Positions 1 through 9,530 of a DNA stretch of 64,000 nucleotides are shown in pieces (position 1 is the first letter of the stretch; each line of letters begins with the position of its first letter). Both the position numbers and the translations under genes were made by a program. Origin of the DNA: Arthrobacter globiformis (GTDB taxonomy: Bacteria; Actinomycetota; Actinomycetes; Actinomycetales; Micrococcaceae); NCBI RefSeq assembly GCF_030817195.1, contig NZ_JAUSYZ010000001.1:1674001-1738000 (forward strand), read 5' to 3'. Under the pieces are notes generated by a model, which was not told the origin of the DNA, made no database searches, and saw nothing but the letters and a program-made list of their open reading frames with translations.

Positions 1-739
1 AGCCGGCGTGGAGGCCGTGGCCGAGACCGGCCGCGAGATCCAGGTGGGCCAGCTGATCACGGCCATGCGCCACGCCGACCGCGGCCAGGAAATCGCCGAA
101 CTCGCCGTTCGGCACCGCGACAAGGGCGCCGTAGGGTTCGACATCGCCGGCGCCGAAGACGGCTTCCTGCCCTCGCGCTTCCGGGACGCCTTCACATACC
201 TGGCCGAAAACAACTTCCCGGCCACCGTGCACGCCGGCGAAGCAGCCGGACTGGACAGCATCCAGTCCGCCCTGGTTGACGGCCGGGCCCTGCGCCTGGG
301 CCACGGTGTCCGCATCGCCGAGGACATCATGGTGGAGTTCGACGAGGACGACGCCGACGACGAGGACAGCGACAACATCGGCCTGGTCACCCTGGGCAAC
401 CTGTCCAGCTGGATCCGCGACCGCGGCATCGCGCTGGAAATCTGCCCGTCCTCGAACCTGCAGACCGGCGCCATTGCCGCCTTCGGTGAGGGCATTGAGA
501 GCCACCCGCTGGACATGCTGTACCAGCTGGGCTTCAACGTGACCATCAACACCGACAACCGGCTCATGAGCGGCGTGACGCTCACCGACGAGTTCGAGCT
601 GCTGGTGGAAACCTTCGACTACGACCTCGACGACCTGCTGGAGCTCACGCTCAACGCCGCCGAGGCCTCCTTCCTGCCCCTCGAGGAAAAGGAAGCCCTC
701 GTGGAGTACATCAACGACGCGTACGGCGACCTTGGCTGA
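1..739 (+). CDS. add: Adenosine deaminase, C-terminal part (5' end outside window)
   Basis: Hydrolytically deaminates adenosine or deoxyadenosine to inosine in purine salvage, in the cytoplasm. About 245 residues are visible and the frame is open to the window edge, so the true start lies upstream. Visible metal and catalytic motifs, in order, are VHAGEA (the HAGE motif with the catalytic Glu), RLGHGV, CPSSN and NTDN, which match the C-terminal half of the family. An acidic insert (EFDEDDADDEDSDN) sits between the GHG and CPSSN motifs. The stop codon overlaps the start of mazG by 8 bases, suggesting translational coupling. Family assignment is firm. Substrate preference between adenosine and related nucleosides cannot be read from the sequence. 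Confidence 0.93.
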   Translation, partial: AGVEAVAETGREIQVGQLITAMRHADRGQEIAELAVRHRDKGAVGFDIAGAEDGFLPSRFRDAFTYLAENNFPATVHAGEAAGLDSIQSALVDGRALRLGHGVRIAEDIMVEFDEDDADDEDSDNIGLVTLGNLSSWIRDRGIALEICPSSNLQTGAIAAFGEGIESHPLDMLYQLGFNVTINTDNRLMSGVTLTDEFELLVETFDYDLDDLLELTLNAAEASFLPLEEKEALVEYINDAYGDLG

Positions 740-1436
740 AAGCCCCGACCCGGTGGGGGAGCTGTTGGGGGTGGTTGCCGCCCTCCGCGAGCACTGCCCG
801 TGGATGGGCGCCCTCACCCACGAGTCACTCGTGGAGTACCTGCTGGAGGAGGCCTATGAAGTGGCCGAGACCATCGAGACCGGTGCGGATGAGGCTGACC
901 TGAAAGGCGAGCTGGGTGATGTGCTGCTCCAGGTGGTGCTGCACGCCCGGCTCGCCGAGGAACGCGGCGTGTTCGGCTTCGGCGACGTCGTGCGTGGCCT
1001 CACCGGGAAGATGATCCGACGCAACCCCCACGTGTTCCGTCCGGACGGTTCCCTTCAGGACTCCTTTCCCGCCACGGTGGAAGAGATCGTGCTCAAGTGG
1101 GATGCCGTGAAAAAGGCCGAAAGCCCGGAGCGCAGCACGCCCTTCGAAGGCATTCCGGTGGCACTGCCGGCACTGGCCCAGGCCCAGAAAACCCTTGACC
1201 GGGCCGAACGGGCCGGACTGCCGCTGGTTGAGCCCGCCGAAACCAGGCCCGTCGAAACCAAGCCCGCCGAAACCAAGCTCGCCGACACAATAGAGACCGA
1301 AGCCGAACTCGGCGAGCTGCTGCTCGCCGTCGTCCGTTCTGCCAGGACCAGGGGGTTCGACGCCGAACGTGCCCTCCGCGGGGCCGTCCGGCGGTACCAG
1401 AACCGCCACCCGGAAACTTCCGCTCCCGGATCATGA
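732..1436 (+). CDS. mazG: MazG family nucleotide pyrophosphohydrolase
   Basis: Predicted to hydrolyse (d)NTPs to NMP and pyrophosphate, cleaning aberrant nucleotides from the pool. The N-terminal 120 residues carry the MazG core: CPWMGALTH, then the LLEEAYE helix (the ExxE metal-binding motif) and KGELGDVLLQVVLH. The protein has 234 residues, so it holds one clear MazG domain plus a shorter helical C-terminal part. A tandem PAETRPVETKPAETK segment (residues about 168-182) sits between them as a linker. The TTG start is chosen because it overlaps the adenosine deaminase stop and no better start precedes the conserved CPW motif. It lies directly upstream of eno, as in mycobacteria. Confidence 0.9.
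   Translation: MAESPDPVGELLGVVAALREHCPWMGALTHESLVEYLLEEAYEVAETIETGADEADLKGELGDVLLQVVLHARLAEERGVFGFGDVVRGLTGKMIRRNPHVFRPDGSLQDSFPATVEEIVLKWDAVKKAESPERSTPFEGIPVALPALAQAQKTLDRAERAGLPLVEPAETRPVETKPAETKLADTIETEAELGELLLAVVRSARTRGFDAERALRGAVRRYQNRHPETSAPGS
1233..1292 (+). repeat. Four tandem 15-bp units inside mazG
   Basis: Four consecutive 15-base units begin at 1233, 1248, 1263 and 1278. The first three follow the pattern cccgycgaaaccarg and the fourth is degenerate. They are in frame and encode the Pro-Ala/Val-Glu-Thr repeat in the MazG linker. They look like a recent slipped-strand expansion in a tolerant linker. Confidence 0.85.
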
Positions 1437-1454
1437 CGTCCGGGTTCTGGATAG

Positions 1455-2837
<1,383 letters not shown>

Positions 2838-2855
2838 TAGCCCAAGAAACAGCTG

Positions 2856-2900
2856 ACCGGTGGCTATGGTGGAAAGACCATAGCCACCGGTTTTGTTTTA
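2856..2900 (+). terminator. Rho-independent terminator of eno
   Basis: Perfect 15-bp arms (accggtggctatggt at 2856-2870 and its complement at 2877-2891) enclose a 6-base loop and are followed by a T-rich tail (ttttgtttta). It lies 18 bases after the eno stop. Confidence 0.92.
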
Positions 2901-2925
2901 GGCGCCCACACGTTACAGGAGTGTC

Positions 2926-3693
2926 ATGGCTACCCGCCGTCCCAAAGTTCCCCGGGTGACCCCACCAGCACAGCAGTCCTCCGCCGGATCGGCCGGGGGA
3001 GACGTCATCCAGGCGGACTTCGGCGGTCCGCGTCCGGCCACGGCCACCCATGAATCCGGGACGGGACACTCAGGGACGGCGGCGAAAGCACCGGGCAGCG
3101 CCAACGACGCCGGTACCAAGAGTGGCGCTCCCAGGACTGGCGCTGGCACCAAGGCCGGGACCAAGCCCGGGCCGGGTTCCAAGGCCGGCCCGAAGTCCGG
3201 CGCCGGTACCAAGGGGACCACCGGAAAGCCTGGCAGCGCCGGGAACAGCCGGGGAAAGTCCGGGTCATCAGCCGTTGCGGCCGAGGAAGAGAACCTGGAT
3301 CCCGTTCCCGCCAAGGCGTTTTCCGGGCGCATGCTGGCGCTGGCCGTGGTGATGGTTGCCATCACCATCATGCTGGCCCCGACGGTGAAGATCTTCATCG
3401 ACAAGCGGGCGGAAATTGCTGCCCTGGAGTCGGACATCGCGGACAGCAAGTCGAGCCAGGACAACCTCAAACGGCAGGTCTCGCGCTGGCAGGATCCCAA
3501 CTACGTCAAGCAGCAGGCCCGGGACCGCATTAACATGGTTATGCCGGGAGAGACCGGTTACTGGGTGTTCGGCAGCGACCTGCCGGCCGGCGCATCAGGC
3601 AGCCAGCCCAGTGCAGCAGAAACACAAGACCCCGCCGACGTGCCTTGGGTGGATTCCCTCTGGGAGTCCATCAGGCGCTCGGCAACAGACTAG
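2926..3693 (+). CDS. Septum formation initiator family protein (DivIC/FtsB-like)
   Basis: A predicted bitopic divisome protein. About 130 cytoplasmic residues rich in Ala, Gly, Lys and Thr come first, with low-complexity repeats such as GTKAGTKPGPGSKAG. One membrane segment follows (about residues 136-156), then a coiled coil (EIAALESDIADSKSSQDNLKRQ region) and the DivIC-type end with DRINMVMPGETGYWV. The N-terminal extension is longer than in E. coli FtsB but is common in actinobacteria. The ATG follows CAGGAG. Its position between eno and DUF501 matches the DivIC-like gene Rv1024 in mycobacteria. Role in septation is inferred from the family. Confidence 0.88.
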   Translation: MATRRPKVPRVTPPAQQSSAGSAGGDVIQADFGGPRPATATHESGTGHSGTAAKAPGSANDAGTKSGAPRTGAGTKAGTKPGPGSKAGPKSGAGTKGTTGKPGSAGNSRGKSGSSAVAAEEENLDPVPAKAFSGRMLALAVVMVAITIMLAPTVKIFIDKRAEIAALESDIADSKSSQDNLKRQVSRWQDPNYVKQQARDRINMVMPGETGYWVFGSDLPAGASGSQPSAAETQDPADVPWVDSLWESIRRSATD

Positions 3694-3768
3694 GAGCGGC
3701 GCCCGCCGCGGGACTGTCCACCGGAATTTCGGGGCAGCCAGATCCGGGCAGGAAGGACGGCCACGCCA

Positions 3769-4488
3769 GTGGACGACAACACGGCAACCGCCCCCGGTGA
3801 ATCCCGGCAGCCATCAGCGCAGGATCTCGATGTGCTCAGCCGCCAGCTGGGGAGGCCGGTGCGTGACGTTGTGGAAATCCCGGCGCGCTGCGTCTGCGGG
3901 AACCCGCTCGTGGCGGCAACATCCCCGCGCCTCAGCAACGGGACACCCTTCCCCACCACGTTCTACCTGACCCACCCCGTCATCACGTCGGCGGTCTCCC
4001 GGCTGGAGGCCGGCGGCCTCATGAACGAGATGAATGACCGGCTTGCCGCCGACGAGTCTTTGGCGGCCTCTTACCGGAAGGCCCACGAGGCCTACCTGGC
4101 TGCCCGCGCCGAGATCGGGGCACGCTCGGGCATCGGTGACGTCCCGGAGATCGACGGCGTCTCTGCCGGCGGCATGCCCACCCGCGTCAAGTGCCTGCAC
4201 GTCCTGGTGGGACACTCGCTGGCCGCCGGGCCGGACGTCAATCCGCTGGGCGACGAGGCCATCGCGGCCATCAGCGAATGGTGGACCGCCGACCGCTGCT
4301 ACTGCGACGGCGCCTGGGACACGGCCGGCGAGGCACCTTCCCGGGACCTCAGCCGCCACGGCCCGCAGGGGCTGCCGGACATCGTCGGCCGGCCTGCCCC
4401 CGTCCGCAAATCCAGGACTGAGGCAACCGCAACGGACGCCCACGCCACAGACACCACCGGCGCAACCACAACGGAGGCAGGCGCATGA
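3769..4488 (+). CDS. DUF501 domain-containing protein
   Basis: A conserved actinobacterial protein of unknown function, 239 residues. The DUF501 core (about residues 17-190) begins with LSRQLGRPVRDVVEI and carries the conserved segment CVCGNPLVAATSP, the HPVITSAVSRLEAGGLM stretch and KCLHVLVGHSLA. Cysteines in CVCG and CYCDG near both ends of the domain could bind metal, but this is speculation. The C-terminal 40 residues are low complexity (Thr/Ala rich). GTG start. It overlaps ppx by 4 bases (ATGA), so the two are likely co-translated. The same order is kept in Rv1025-Rv1026. Confidence 0.9.
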   Translation: MDDNTATAPGESRQPSAQDLDVLSRQLGRPVRDVVEIPARCVCGNPLVAATSPRLSNGTPFPTTFYLTHPVITSAVSRLEAGGLMNEMNDRLAADESLAASYRKAHEAYLAARAEIGARSGIGDVPEIDGVSAGGMPTRVKCLHVLVGHSLAAGPDVNPLGDEAIAAISEWWTADRCYCDGAWDTAGEAPSRDLSRHGPQGLPDIVGRPAPVRKSRTEATATDAHATDTTGATTTEAGA

Positions 4489-5441
4489 CCCGGGTGGCCG
4501 CCATCGACTGCGGAACCAACTCCATCCGCCTGCTCATCGCCGACATTGACCGCAGCAACGGGGCCACCAAGCTCACCGACATCGTGCGTGAAATGCGCGT
4601 GGTGCGGCTTGGCCAGGGCGTCGACGCCACCGGCGAGCTGGCGCCCGAAGCGCTGGAGCGCACCTTCGCGGCCACGGCTGACTACGCCGCGCTCATCCGC
4701 GAGTACCAGGCCCGGAAAGTCCGCTTCGTGGCCACCTCGGCCAGTCGGGACGCCCGGAACCGCCAGGTCTTCGTGGACGGCATCCGGAACCTCATCGGCG
4801 TGGAGCCCGAGGTGATCACCGGCCACGAGGAAGCCGCGCTTTCCTTCGCCGGCGCCAGCAGTGTGCTGCCTATTTCGGCTGAGGACAAGATCCTGGTAGT
4901 GGACCTGGGGGGCGGCAGCACGGAGTTTGTGCTCGGTGACGCCAACGGCGTGATCGCCGCGAAGTCCGTGGACATCGGCTGTGTCCGGCTGACCGAGCGC
5001 CACCTCACATCGGATCCGCCCACGGCCGAACAGATCGCCGCCGCGGAGGCCGACGTCGACGCCGCCATTGCCGAAGCGAAACTGGACGTTCCGCTGGAAC
5101 GCAGCACCGCCGTCGTCGGGGTTGCCGGCTCAATCACCACCATCACGGCACACGCGCTCAAGCTGCCCGAATACCTGCCCCACGCCATCCACGGCGCCGA
5201 ACTGTCCATTTCCGCCATCCAGGCCGCGGCCACCGACCTGCTGCAGATGCCCCGGGCGCAGCGGGCCGAACTGCCGTACATGCACCCCGGCCGGGTAGAC
5301 GTCATTGGCGCCGGCGCGCTGGTCTGGCGGCGCATCCTCACCCGCATGGGCGAGCTCAGCGGCGGCAGCATAATTACGGCCACCGCGAGCGAGCACGATA
5401 TTCTTGATGGAATTGCCCTGAGTGCCGAGGCACCAAGTTAA
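4485..5441 (+). CDS. ppx: Exopolyphosphatase, Ppx/GppA family
   Basis: Predicted to remove terminal phosphates from polyphosphate and/or hydrolyse pppGpp, linking phosphate stores to stress signalling. The 318-residue protein is the short actinobacterial form. It has the ASKHA ATPase-fold phosphate loops AIDCGTNSIRLL near the N-terminus and VDLGGGSTEFVL at about 141-152, plus GVAGSITT at about 213-220. It lacks the extra C-terminal HD-like domain of the long E. coli enzyme. The start overlaps the DUF501 stop by 4 bases. Substrate preference between polyphosphate and pppGpp cannot be decided from sequence. Confidence 0.92.
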   Translation: MTRVAAIDCGTNSIRLLIADIDRSNGATKLTDIVREMRVVRLGQGVDATGELAPEALERTFAATADYAALIREYQARKVRFVATSASRDARNRQVFVDGIRNLIGVEPEVITGHEEAALSFAGASSVLPISAEDKILVVDLGGGSTEFVLGDANGVIAAKSVDIGCVRLTERHLTSDPPTAEQIAAAEADVDAAIAEAKLDVPLERSTAVVGVAGSITTITAHALKLPEYLPHAIHGAELSISAIQAAATDLLQMPRAQRAELPYMHPGRVDVIGAGALVWRRILTRMGELSGGSIITATASEHDILDGIALSAEAPS

Positions 5442-5459
5442 CCGAGTATTGGATCCTCA

Positions 5460-6854
5460 ATGACCTCAACAGCCCGGCTTCGCCGGACGGTCTCGGCCCT
5501 TCTGTCCGCGGTGCTTGCCGGTGGCATCGCCGCGTCCGCCGTCGCCACCGCACCGGCCGCGCAGGCCGACTCCTGGCGCGAGAAGGAGTACTGGCTCAAG
5601 GAAGCCGGCATCACCAAGGCGTGGGAGGTCTCCAAAGGCGCCAACGTGAAGGTAGCTGTCATCGACAGCGGCGTGGACGGCGGCCACCCCGATCTCAAGG
5701 GCGTGCTGGCCGGCGGCCATGACGTCTCCGGTGCCGGCGCCCCCGACGGCGAGAAGAGCATCGGTGCTAAGCCCGAGCACGGCACGCTGGTGGCCACCAT
5801 GCTCGCGGGCCGCGGACACCAGCCGGCGAAGAAGACGACGGCCAGCGCGAAGCCTTCCCCGAGCGCCACCGCAACGGCCTCCAAAGCCCTGCCGGACGGC
5901 ATCATGGGCGTGGCACCCGAGGCGCAGATCCTCTCCGTATCCACCTGGCTGGGATCGGCCAACCCCGGCGGCAAGAGCGACCAGGACCAGATCCCGGAGG
6001 CCGTGCGCTGGGCGGTGGACAACGGCGCCAAGGTCATCAACATTTCGCTGGGCAGCACGTCGCCTGAGTGGCCGCAGAGCTGGGACGCCGCCTTCCTGTA
6101 CGCCGAGCAGAAGGACGTGGTCATCGTGGCCGCGGCCGGCAACCGGGTGGGCGGCAACGTCCAGGTGGGGGCTCCGGCCACCATTCCCGGCGTGCTGACC
6201 GTGGCGGGCCTGGACCTGAACGGACAGGCCAGCACCGATTCCTCCTCCCAGGGCATCAGCATTGGAGTGGCAGCACCTGCGGAGAAGCTCGCCGGCGGAC
6301 TGCCGGGTGGCAGCTACGCGGAATGGGCCGGCACGTCCGGTGCCACCCCCATCGTCTCCGGCGTTGCCGCGCTGATCCGCTCCAAGTGGCCCGAGATGAG
6401 CGCCAAGCAGGTCATCAACAGAATCGTCTCCACCGCCAAGGACGAGGGCGCGCCGGGCAAGGACCCGCTGTACGGCTTCGGCGTCCTCAATGCGGAGGCG
6501 GCCCTCAAGGACGATGTGGCCGAGACGAAGTCCAACCCGCTGGGTTCCATCGCGGACTGGATCCGCGTCCACCGGCGCGGGAACCTCGCCACGCCCGCTC
6601 CCGAGCCGACGACCCCGGCACCCACCACCGAAGCCACGCTGCCCAAGGCGACCGTGCCGGTTGCGGTGCCGCCGTCGCAGCTGGACAGTGCCTTGCCGGC
6701 CGCGGTGGTCATCGGGTTCGGCGCGCTTTTCATAGCCATTATTGTGGCCGGCGCGGTCCAGCTCCGGCGGGCCTACCGGGCCTCCGGCGGGGGAGTGGAG
6801 GAGCCGGAAACGGGCGCGGTGACAAAGGTGGAACCGGCCCACCGGCGAAGTTAG
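5460..6854 (+). CDS. S8 family serine peptidase, mycosin-like, membrane anchored
   Basis: A predicted extracytoplasmic subtilase of 464 residues. It has a signal peptide with a cleavage site near AQA-DS (about 36), and the catalytic triad is visible: Asp69 in VAVIDSGVDG, His107 in EHGTLVATML and Ser at about 293 in GTSGATPIVSG. A Pro/Thr-rich stretch (EPTTPAPTTEATLP) leads to one C-terminal membrane helix (about 405-427) and a short basic tail, the architecture of type VII-associated mycosins (MycP). A Lys/Ser/Pro insert (KKTTASAKPSPSATATAS) sits after the His motif. No ESX genes occur in the window, so a type VII role is not supported by context. Confidence 0.9.
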   Translation: MTSTARLRRTVSALLSAVLAGGIAASAVATAPAAQADSWREKEYWLKEAGITKAWEVSKGANVKVAVIDSGVDGGHPDLKGVLAGGHDVSGAGAPDGEKSIGAKPEHGTLVATMLAGRGHQPAKKTTASAKPSPSATATASKALPDGIMGVAPEAQILSVSTWLGSANPGGKSDQDQIPEAVRWAVDNGAKVINISLGSTSPEWPQSWDAAFLYAEQKDVVIVAAAGNRVGGNVQVGAPATIPGVLTVAGLDLNGQASTDSSSQGISIGVAAPAEKLAGGLPGGSYAEWAGTSGATPIVSGVAALIRSKWPEMSAKQVINRIVSTAKDEGAPGKDPLYGFGVLNAEAALKDDVAETKSNPLGSIADWIRVHRRGNLATPAPEPTTPAPTTEATLPKATVPVAVPPSQLDSALPAAVVIGFGALFIAIIVAGAVQLRRAYRASGGGVEEPETGAVTKVEPAHRRS

Positions 6855-6882
6855 TGAAGATTTTCACAAAGTACTGTACTCT
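6854..6882 (+). promoter_or_regulatory. Two small palindromes at the ndh promoter
   Basis: GTGAA-gatt-TTCAC (6854-6867) and AGTAC-t-GTACT (6870-6880) lie directly before ndh. A -10-like TACTCT at 6877-6882 is only 6 bases from the ndh ATG, with a weak -35-like gtgaag at 6854 and a 17-base spacer. This would give a nearly leaderless transcript controlled by palindrome-binding regulators. Inferred from pattern only. Confidence 0.4.
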
Positions 6883-6888
6883 GGAGTT

Positions 6889-8376
6889 ATGGCAACCACC
6901 CCACAGCTCCAGGATCGTCCGCGTGTGCTCGTCGTCGGCGGCGGGTACGTCGGCCTTTACGTAGCCCTCAAACTGCAGAAGAAGATCGCGAACGCAGGCG
7001 GCATCGTCACCGTCGTTGATCCGCTGCCCTACATGACCTACCAGCCCTTCCTGCCGGAAGTTGCCGGCGGAAACATCGAGGCCCGCCACGCAGTGGTCTC
7101 GCACCGCCAGCACCTCAAGCAGACCGAGCTCATCCAGGGCCGCGTCGTATCTATCGACCACGCCAACCGTACGGCCGTGGTTGCCCCGGCTGACGGTGGC
7201 GACAACTTCGAGGTGCCGTACTTCGACGTCGTGCTTTCCGCCGGCGCCATCACCCGCACGTTCCCCATCACGGGCCTGGCGGACAAGGGCATCGGCCTGA
7301 AGACCATCGAGGAAGCCGTTGCACTGCGCAACAAGGTCCTTGACCGCATCGAGGTCGGCTCCACCATGACCGACCCCGCCGAACGCGCCCGCGCCCTGAC
7401 CTTCGTGGTGGTGGGCGGCGGCTTCGCCGGCATCGAGTGCATCACCGAAATGGAAGACCTCGCCCGCGCGGCCGTCAAGAACAACCCGCGCGTCAAGCAG
7501 GAGGAAGTCCGCTTCGTCCTCGTCGAGGCCATGGGCCGCATCATGCCCGAGGTCACCGCGAAGCAGGCCGAGTGGGTTGTGGAGCACCTCCGCAGCCGCG
7601 GCATCGAAGTCCTGCTGAACACCTCGCTGGACAACGCCGAGGGCGCCCTCAGGCTCATCAACCTGCCGGACAAGACGCTGGCCCAGGAATTCGAGTCCGA
7701 CACCCTCGTGTGGACCGCCGGTGTGCAGGCGAACCCGATGGTCCGCTCCACCGACTTCCCGCTGGAGCCCCGCGGCCGCGTCCGCGTCCTGCCGGACCTG
7801 CGCATCTCGGGCGACGAAGGCATCATCGACAACGCCTGGGCTGCCGGTGACATCGCCGCGGTTCCCGACCTCACGGGCGGCGGCCTGCCGGACGGCACCT
7901 GCGTTCCCAACGCCCAGCACGCCCTGCGCCAGGCTAAGCGCCTTGCCAAGAACCTGTGGGCTTCCCGCTGGGACAAGCCGCTGGTGGACTACAAGCACAA
8001 GAACCTCGGTGCTGTGGCCGGCTTCGGCGAGTGGAAGGGTGTTGCCAACATCAATCTGCTCGGCCGCATCGGGCTCAAGGGCCCCCTCGCCTGGCTGGCT
8101 CACCGCGGCTACCACGGCATGGCCATGCCGACGTTCGAGCGCAAGTTCCGCGTGATCTTCAACTGGATCCTGAGCTTCTTCGCGGGCCGCGACACCACCC
8201 AGCTGCTGGACCTGGACAACCCGCGCGGCGCCTTCGTGGCCGCCGCCACCCCGGCGCCCAAGCCCGCTGCTCCCGCCGCTCCGGCTGCGGCCGCACCGGC
8301 GGAGAAGGCTGCTGAGAAGTCCGCCGACGCCCCTCAGGGCGGCGCCAAGGATCCCGTCAAGGCTGAGGCCAAGTAG
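6889..8376 (+). CDS. ndh: Type II NADH:quinone dehydrogenase (NAD/FAD oxidoreductase)
   Basis: Predicted to oxidise NADH and pass electrons through FAD to membrane quinone without pumping protons. The 495-residue protein has two dinucleotide-binding folds: VLVVGGGYVGLYVALKL near residues 13-29 for FAD and FVVVGGGFAGIEC at about 171-183 for NADH. WAAGDIAAVPD at about 321-331 is the second FAD-contact motif. A C-terminal amphipathic segment (FNWILSFFAGRD) probably binds the membrane face. The last 45 residues form an Ala/Pro/Lys tail not needed for the fold. GGAG lies only two bases before the ATG, consistent with a leaderless message. It is followed by a clear terminator. Confidence 0.93.
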   Translation: MATTPQLQDRPRVLVVGGGYVGLYVALKLQKKIANAGGIVTVVDPLPYMTYQPFLPEVAGGNIEARHAVVSHRQHLKQTELIQGRVVSIDHANRTAVVAPADGGDNFEVPYFDVVLSAGAITRTFPITGLADKGIGLKTIEEAVALRNKVLDRIEVGSTMTDPAERARALTFVVVGGGFAGIECITEMEDLARAAVKNNPRVKQEEVRFVLVEAMGRIMPEVTAKQAEWVVEHLRSRGIEVLLNTSLDNAEGALRLINLPDKTLAQEFESDTLVWTAGVQANPMVRSTDFPLEPRGRVRVLPDLRISGDEGIIDNAWAAGDIAAVPDLTGGGLPDGTCVPNAQHALRQAKRLAKNLWASRWDKPLVDYKHKNLGAVAGFGEWKGVANINLLGRIGLKGPLAWLAHRGYHGMAMPTFERKFRVIFNWILSFFAGRDTTQLLDLDNPRGAFVAAATPAPKPAAPAAPAAAAPAEKAAEKSADAPQGGAKDPVKAEAK

Positions 8377-8451
8377 GTCCCCACCGCCTCCCTCGCTTCG
8401 CTCCGCTCAGCCAGGGAACCCTCGGCGGCGGTGGCCCCTAATACGACGACG

Positions 8452-8490
8452 GCGGCCGTTCCCTTTTGGGGAACGGCCGCTTTCGCGTTT
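8452..8490 (+). terminator. Rho-independent terminator of ndh
   Basis: Perfect 12-bp arms (gcggccgttccc at 8452-8463, complement at 8469-8480) with a ttttg loop and the tail tttcgcgttt, located about 75 bases after ndh. Confidence 0.88.
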
Positions 8491-8559
8491 CCCCAGGCGG
8501 GGCGGTCTACCCTGGTGCATCCTCCCGGGAACGGCAGGGTGCCCACATAGACTGGCTCC

Positions 8560-9510
8560 ATGACGGGTGAAAAGAACCTCCAAACTCTCCTTGCCTCGAT
8601 GCGTCCGGCGCTCCGGGAAGGGGAGTACGTCTACGTTCTCTGGCCGCACGGCAAGCCGCTGGCGGGGCACGTCGAGGCCGCCGTCCGCGAGGCCGAGGGG
8701 CTCACTGTGGTCCTGCCCCGGGCCGAAGCGGACGCGCTGGACTTGTCTTACGATTTCGTGGCCGCATGGATCACCCTTGAGGTCCACTCGGCCCTGGAAG
8801 CGGTGGGCCTGACGGCGGCCGTCAGCAGGGCACTGACCCAGGCCCGGATCAGCTGCAACGTTCTCGCCGGCTTCCACCACGACCATCTCCTGGTGCCGGT
8901 GGCTGACTCGGCGCGGGCGCTGGAGGTCCTGGCCGAGCTCTCAGCCGCCAACGCCTCCGAGCCCGAACCGGTGCGGGAAGTGATCCTGCGCAGCGAACAG
9001 CCCGGGGACCGAGACGACCTCCTTGCCCTGACCGCCGATGCGTTCGCCGTTTCCCCGGTCACTGGCCTGCCCGTGGTGGGGGAGCCTGTTGAGGTTAAGA
9101 TTCTCCGCGAGCTGTTCGTCGCCGAGGAATACCTGCCCGAGTTCAGCATCGTCGCAGAACTCGACGGCGAAATCGTCGGGCACGTGATCAGCACCCGCGC
9201 CTGGGTGGATGACCTTGAGCTGCTGGGGCTGGGGCCCATCGGCGTGACGCCCCGGCTGCAGCGCCACGGCATCGGCTCGGCGCTGATGCGCGAAACCGTT
9301 GTCCGTGCCAACGCTGCGGGGGAGAAGGGCATCGCGCTGCTCGGAAGCACCGAGTACTACCCGCGGTTCGGCTTCGTTCCGGCGTCGTCCCTGGGCGTAG
9401 AAGCGCCGGACAGGAACTGGGGCGACCATTTCCAACTGCTGCCCCTCGCGCTGTGGCCGGGCGGGGTCCACGGCACATTCCTGTACGCTGGGCCCTTGGC
9501 CGCCGTCTGA
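8560..9510 (+). CDS. ACT-domain / GNAT acetyltransferase fusion
   Basis: A two-domain protein of 316 residues. Residues about 8-130 resemble the stand-alone ACT-like family COG3602, with MRPALREGEYVYV, SYDFVAAWITLEVHSAL and AVSRALTQARISCNVLAG followed by HHDHLLVP. Residues about 145-305 form a GNAT acetyltransferase with the acetyl-CoA loop LQRHGIGSAL and the C-terminal YPRFGFVPA. The ACT part could bind a small ligand (ACT domains often bind amino acids) and control acetyl transfer; this is inference. It lies alone between the ndh terminator and a tRNA gene. ATG at 8560 follows a weak ribosome binding site. Confidence 0.85.
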   Translation: MTGEKNLQTLLASMRPALREGEYVYVLWPHGKPLAGHVEAAVREAEGLTVVLPRAEADALDLSYDFVAAWITLEVHSALEAVGLTAAVSRALTQARISCNVLAGFHHDHLLVPVADSARALEVLAELSAANASEPEPVREVILRSEQPGDRDDLLALTADAFAVSPVTGLPVVGEPVEVKILRELFVAEEYLPEFSIVAELDGEIVGHVISTRAWVDDLELLGLGPIGVTPRLQRHGIGSALMRETVVRANAAGEKGIALLGSTEYYPRFGFVPASSLGVEAPDRNWGDHFQLLPLALWPGGVHGTFLYAGPLAAV

Positions 9511-9530
9511 GGCGATACGATTGACCGGGC

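Noticed and set aside
5466..6842. 458-codon open frame on the minus strand
   Set aside because: Antisense shadow of the subtilase gene, whose catalytic triad is intact.
8439..8447. TAATACGAC resembling the start of a T7 promoter
   Set aside because: The match stops after 9 bases; the essential downstream CTCACTATAG part is missing and it sits in a terminator region. Chance.
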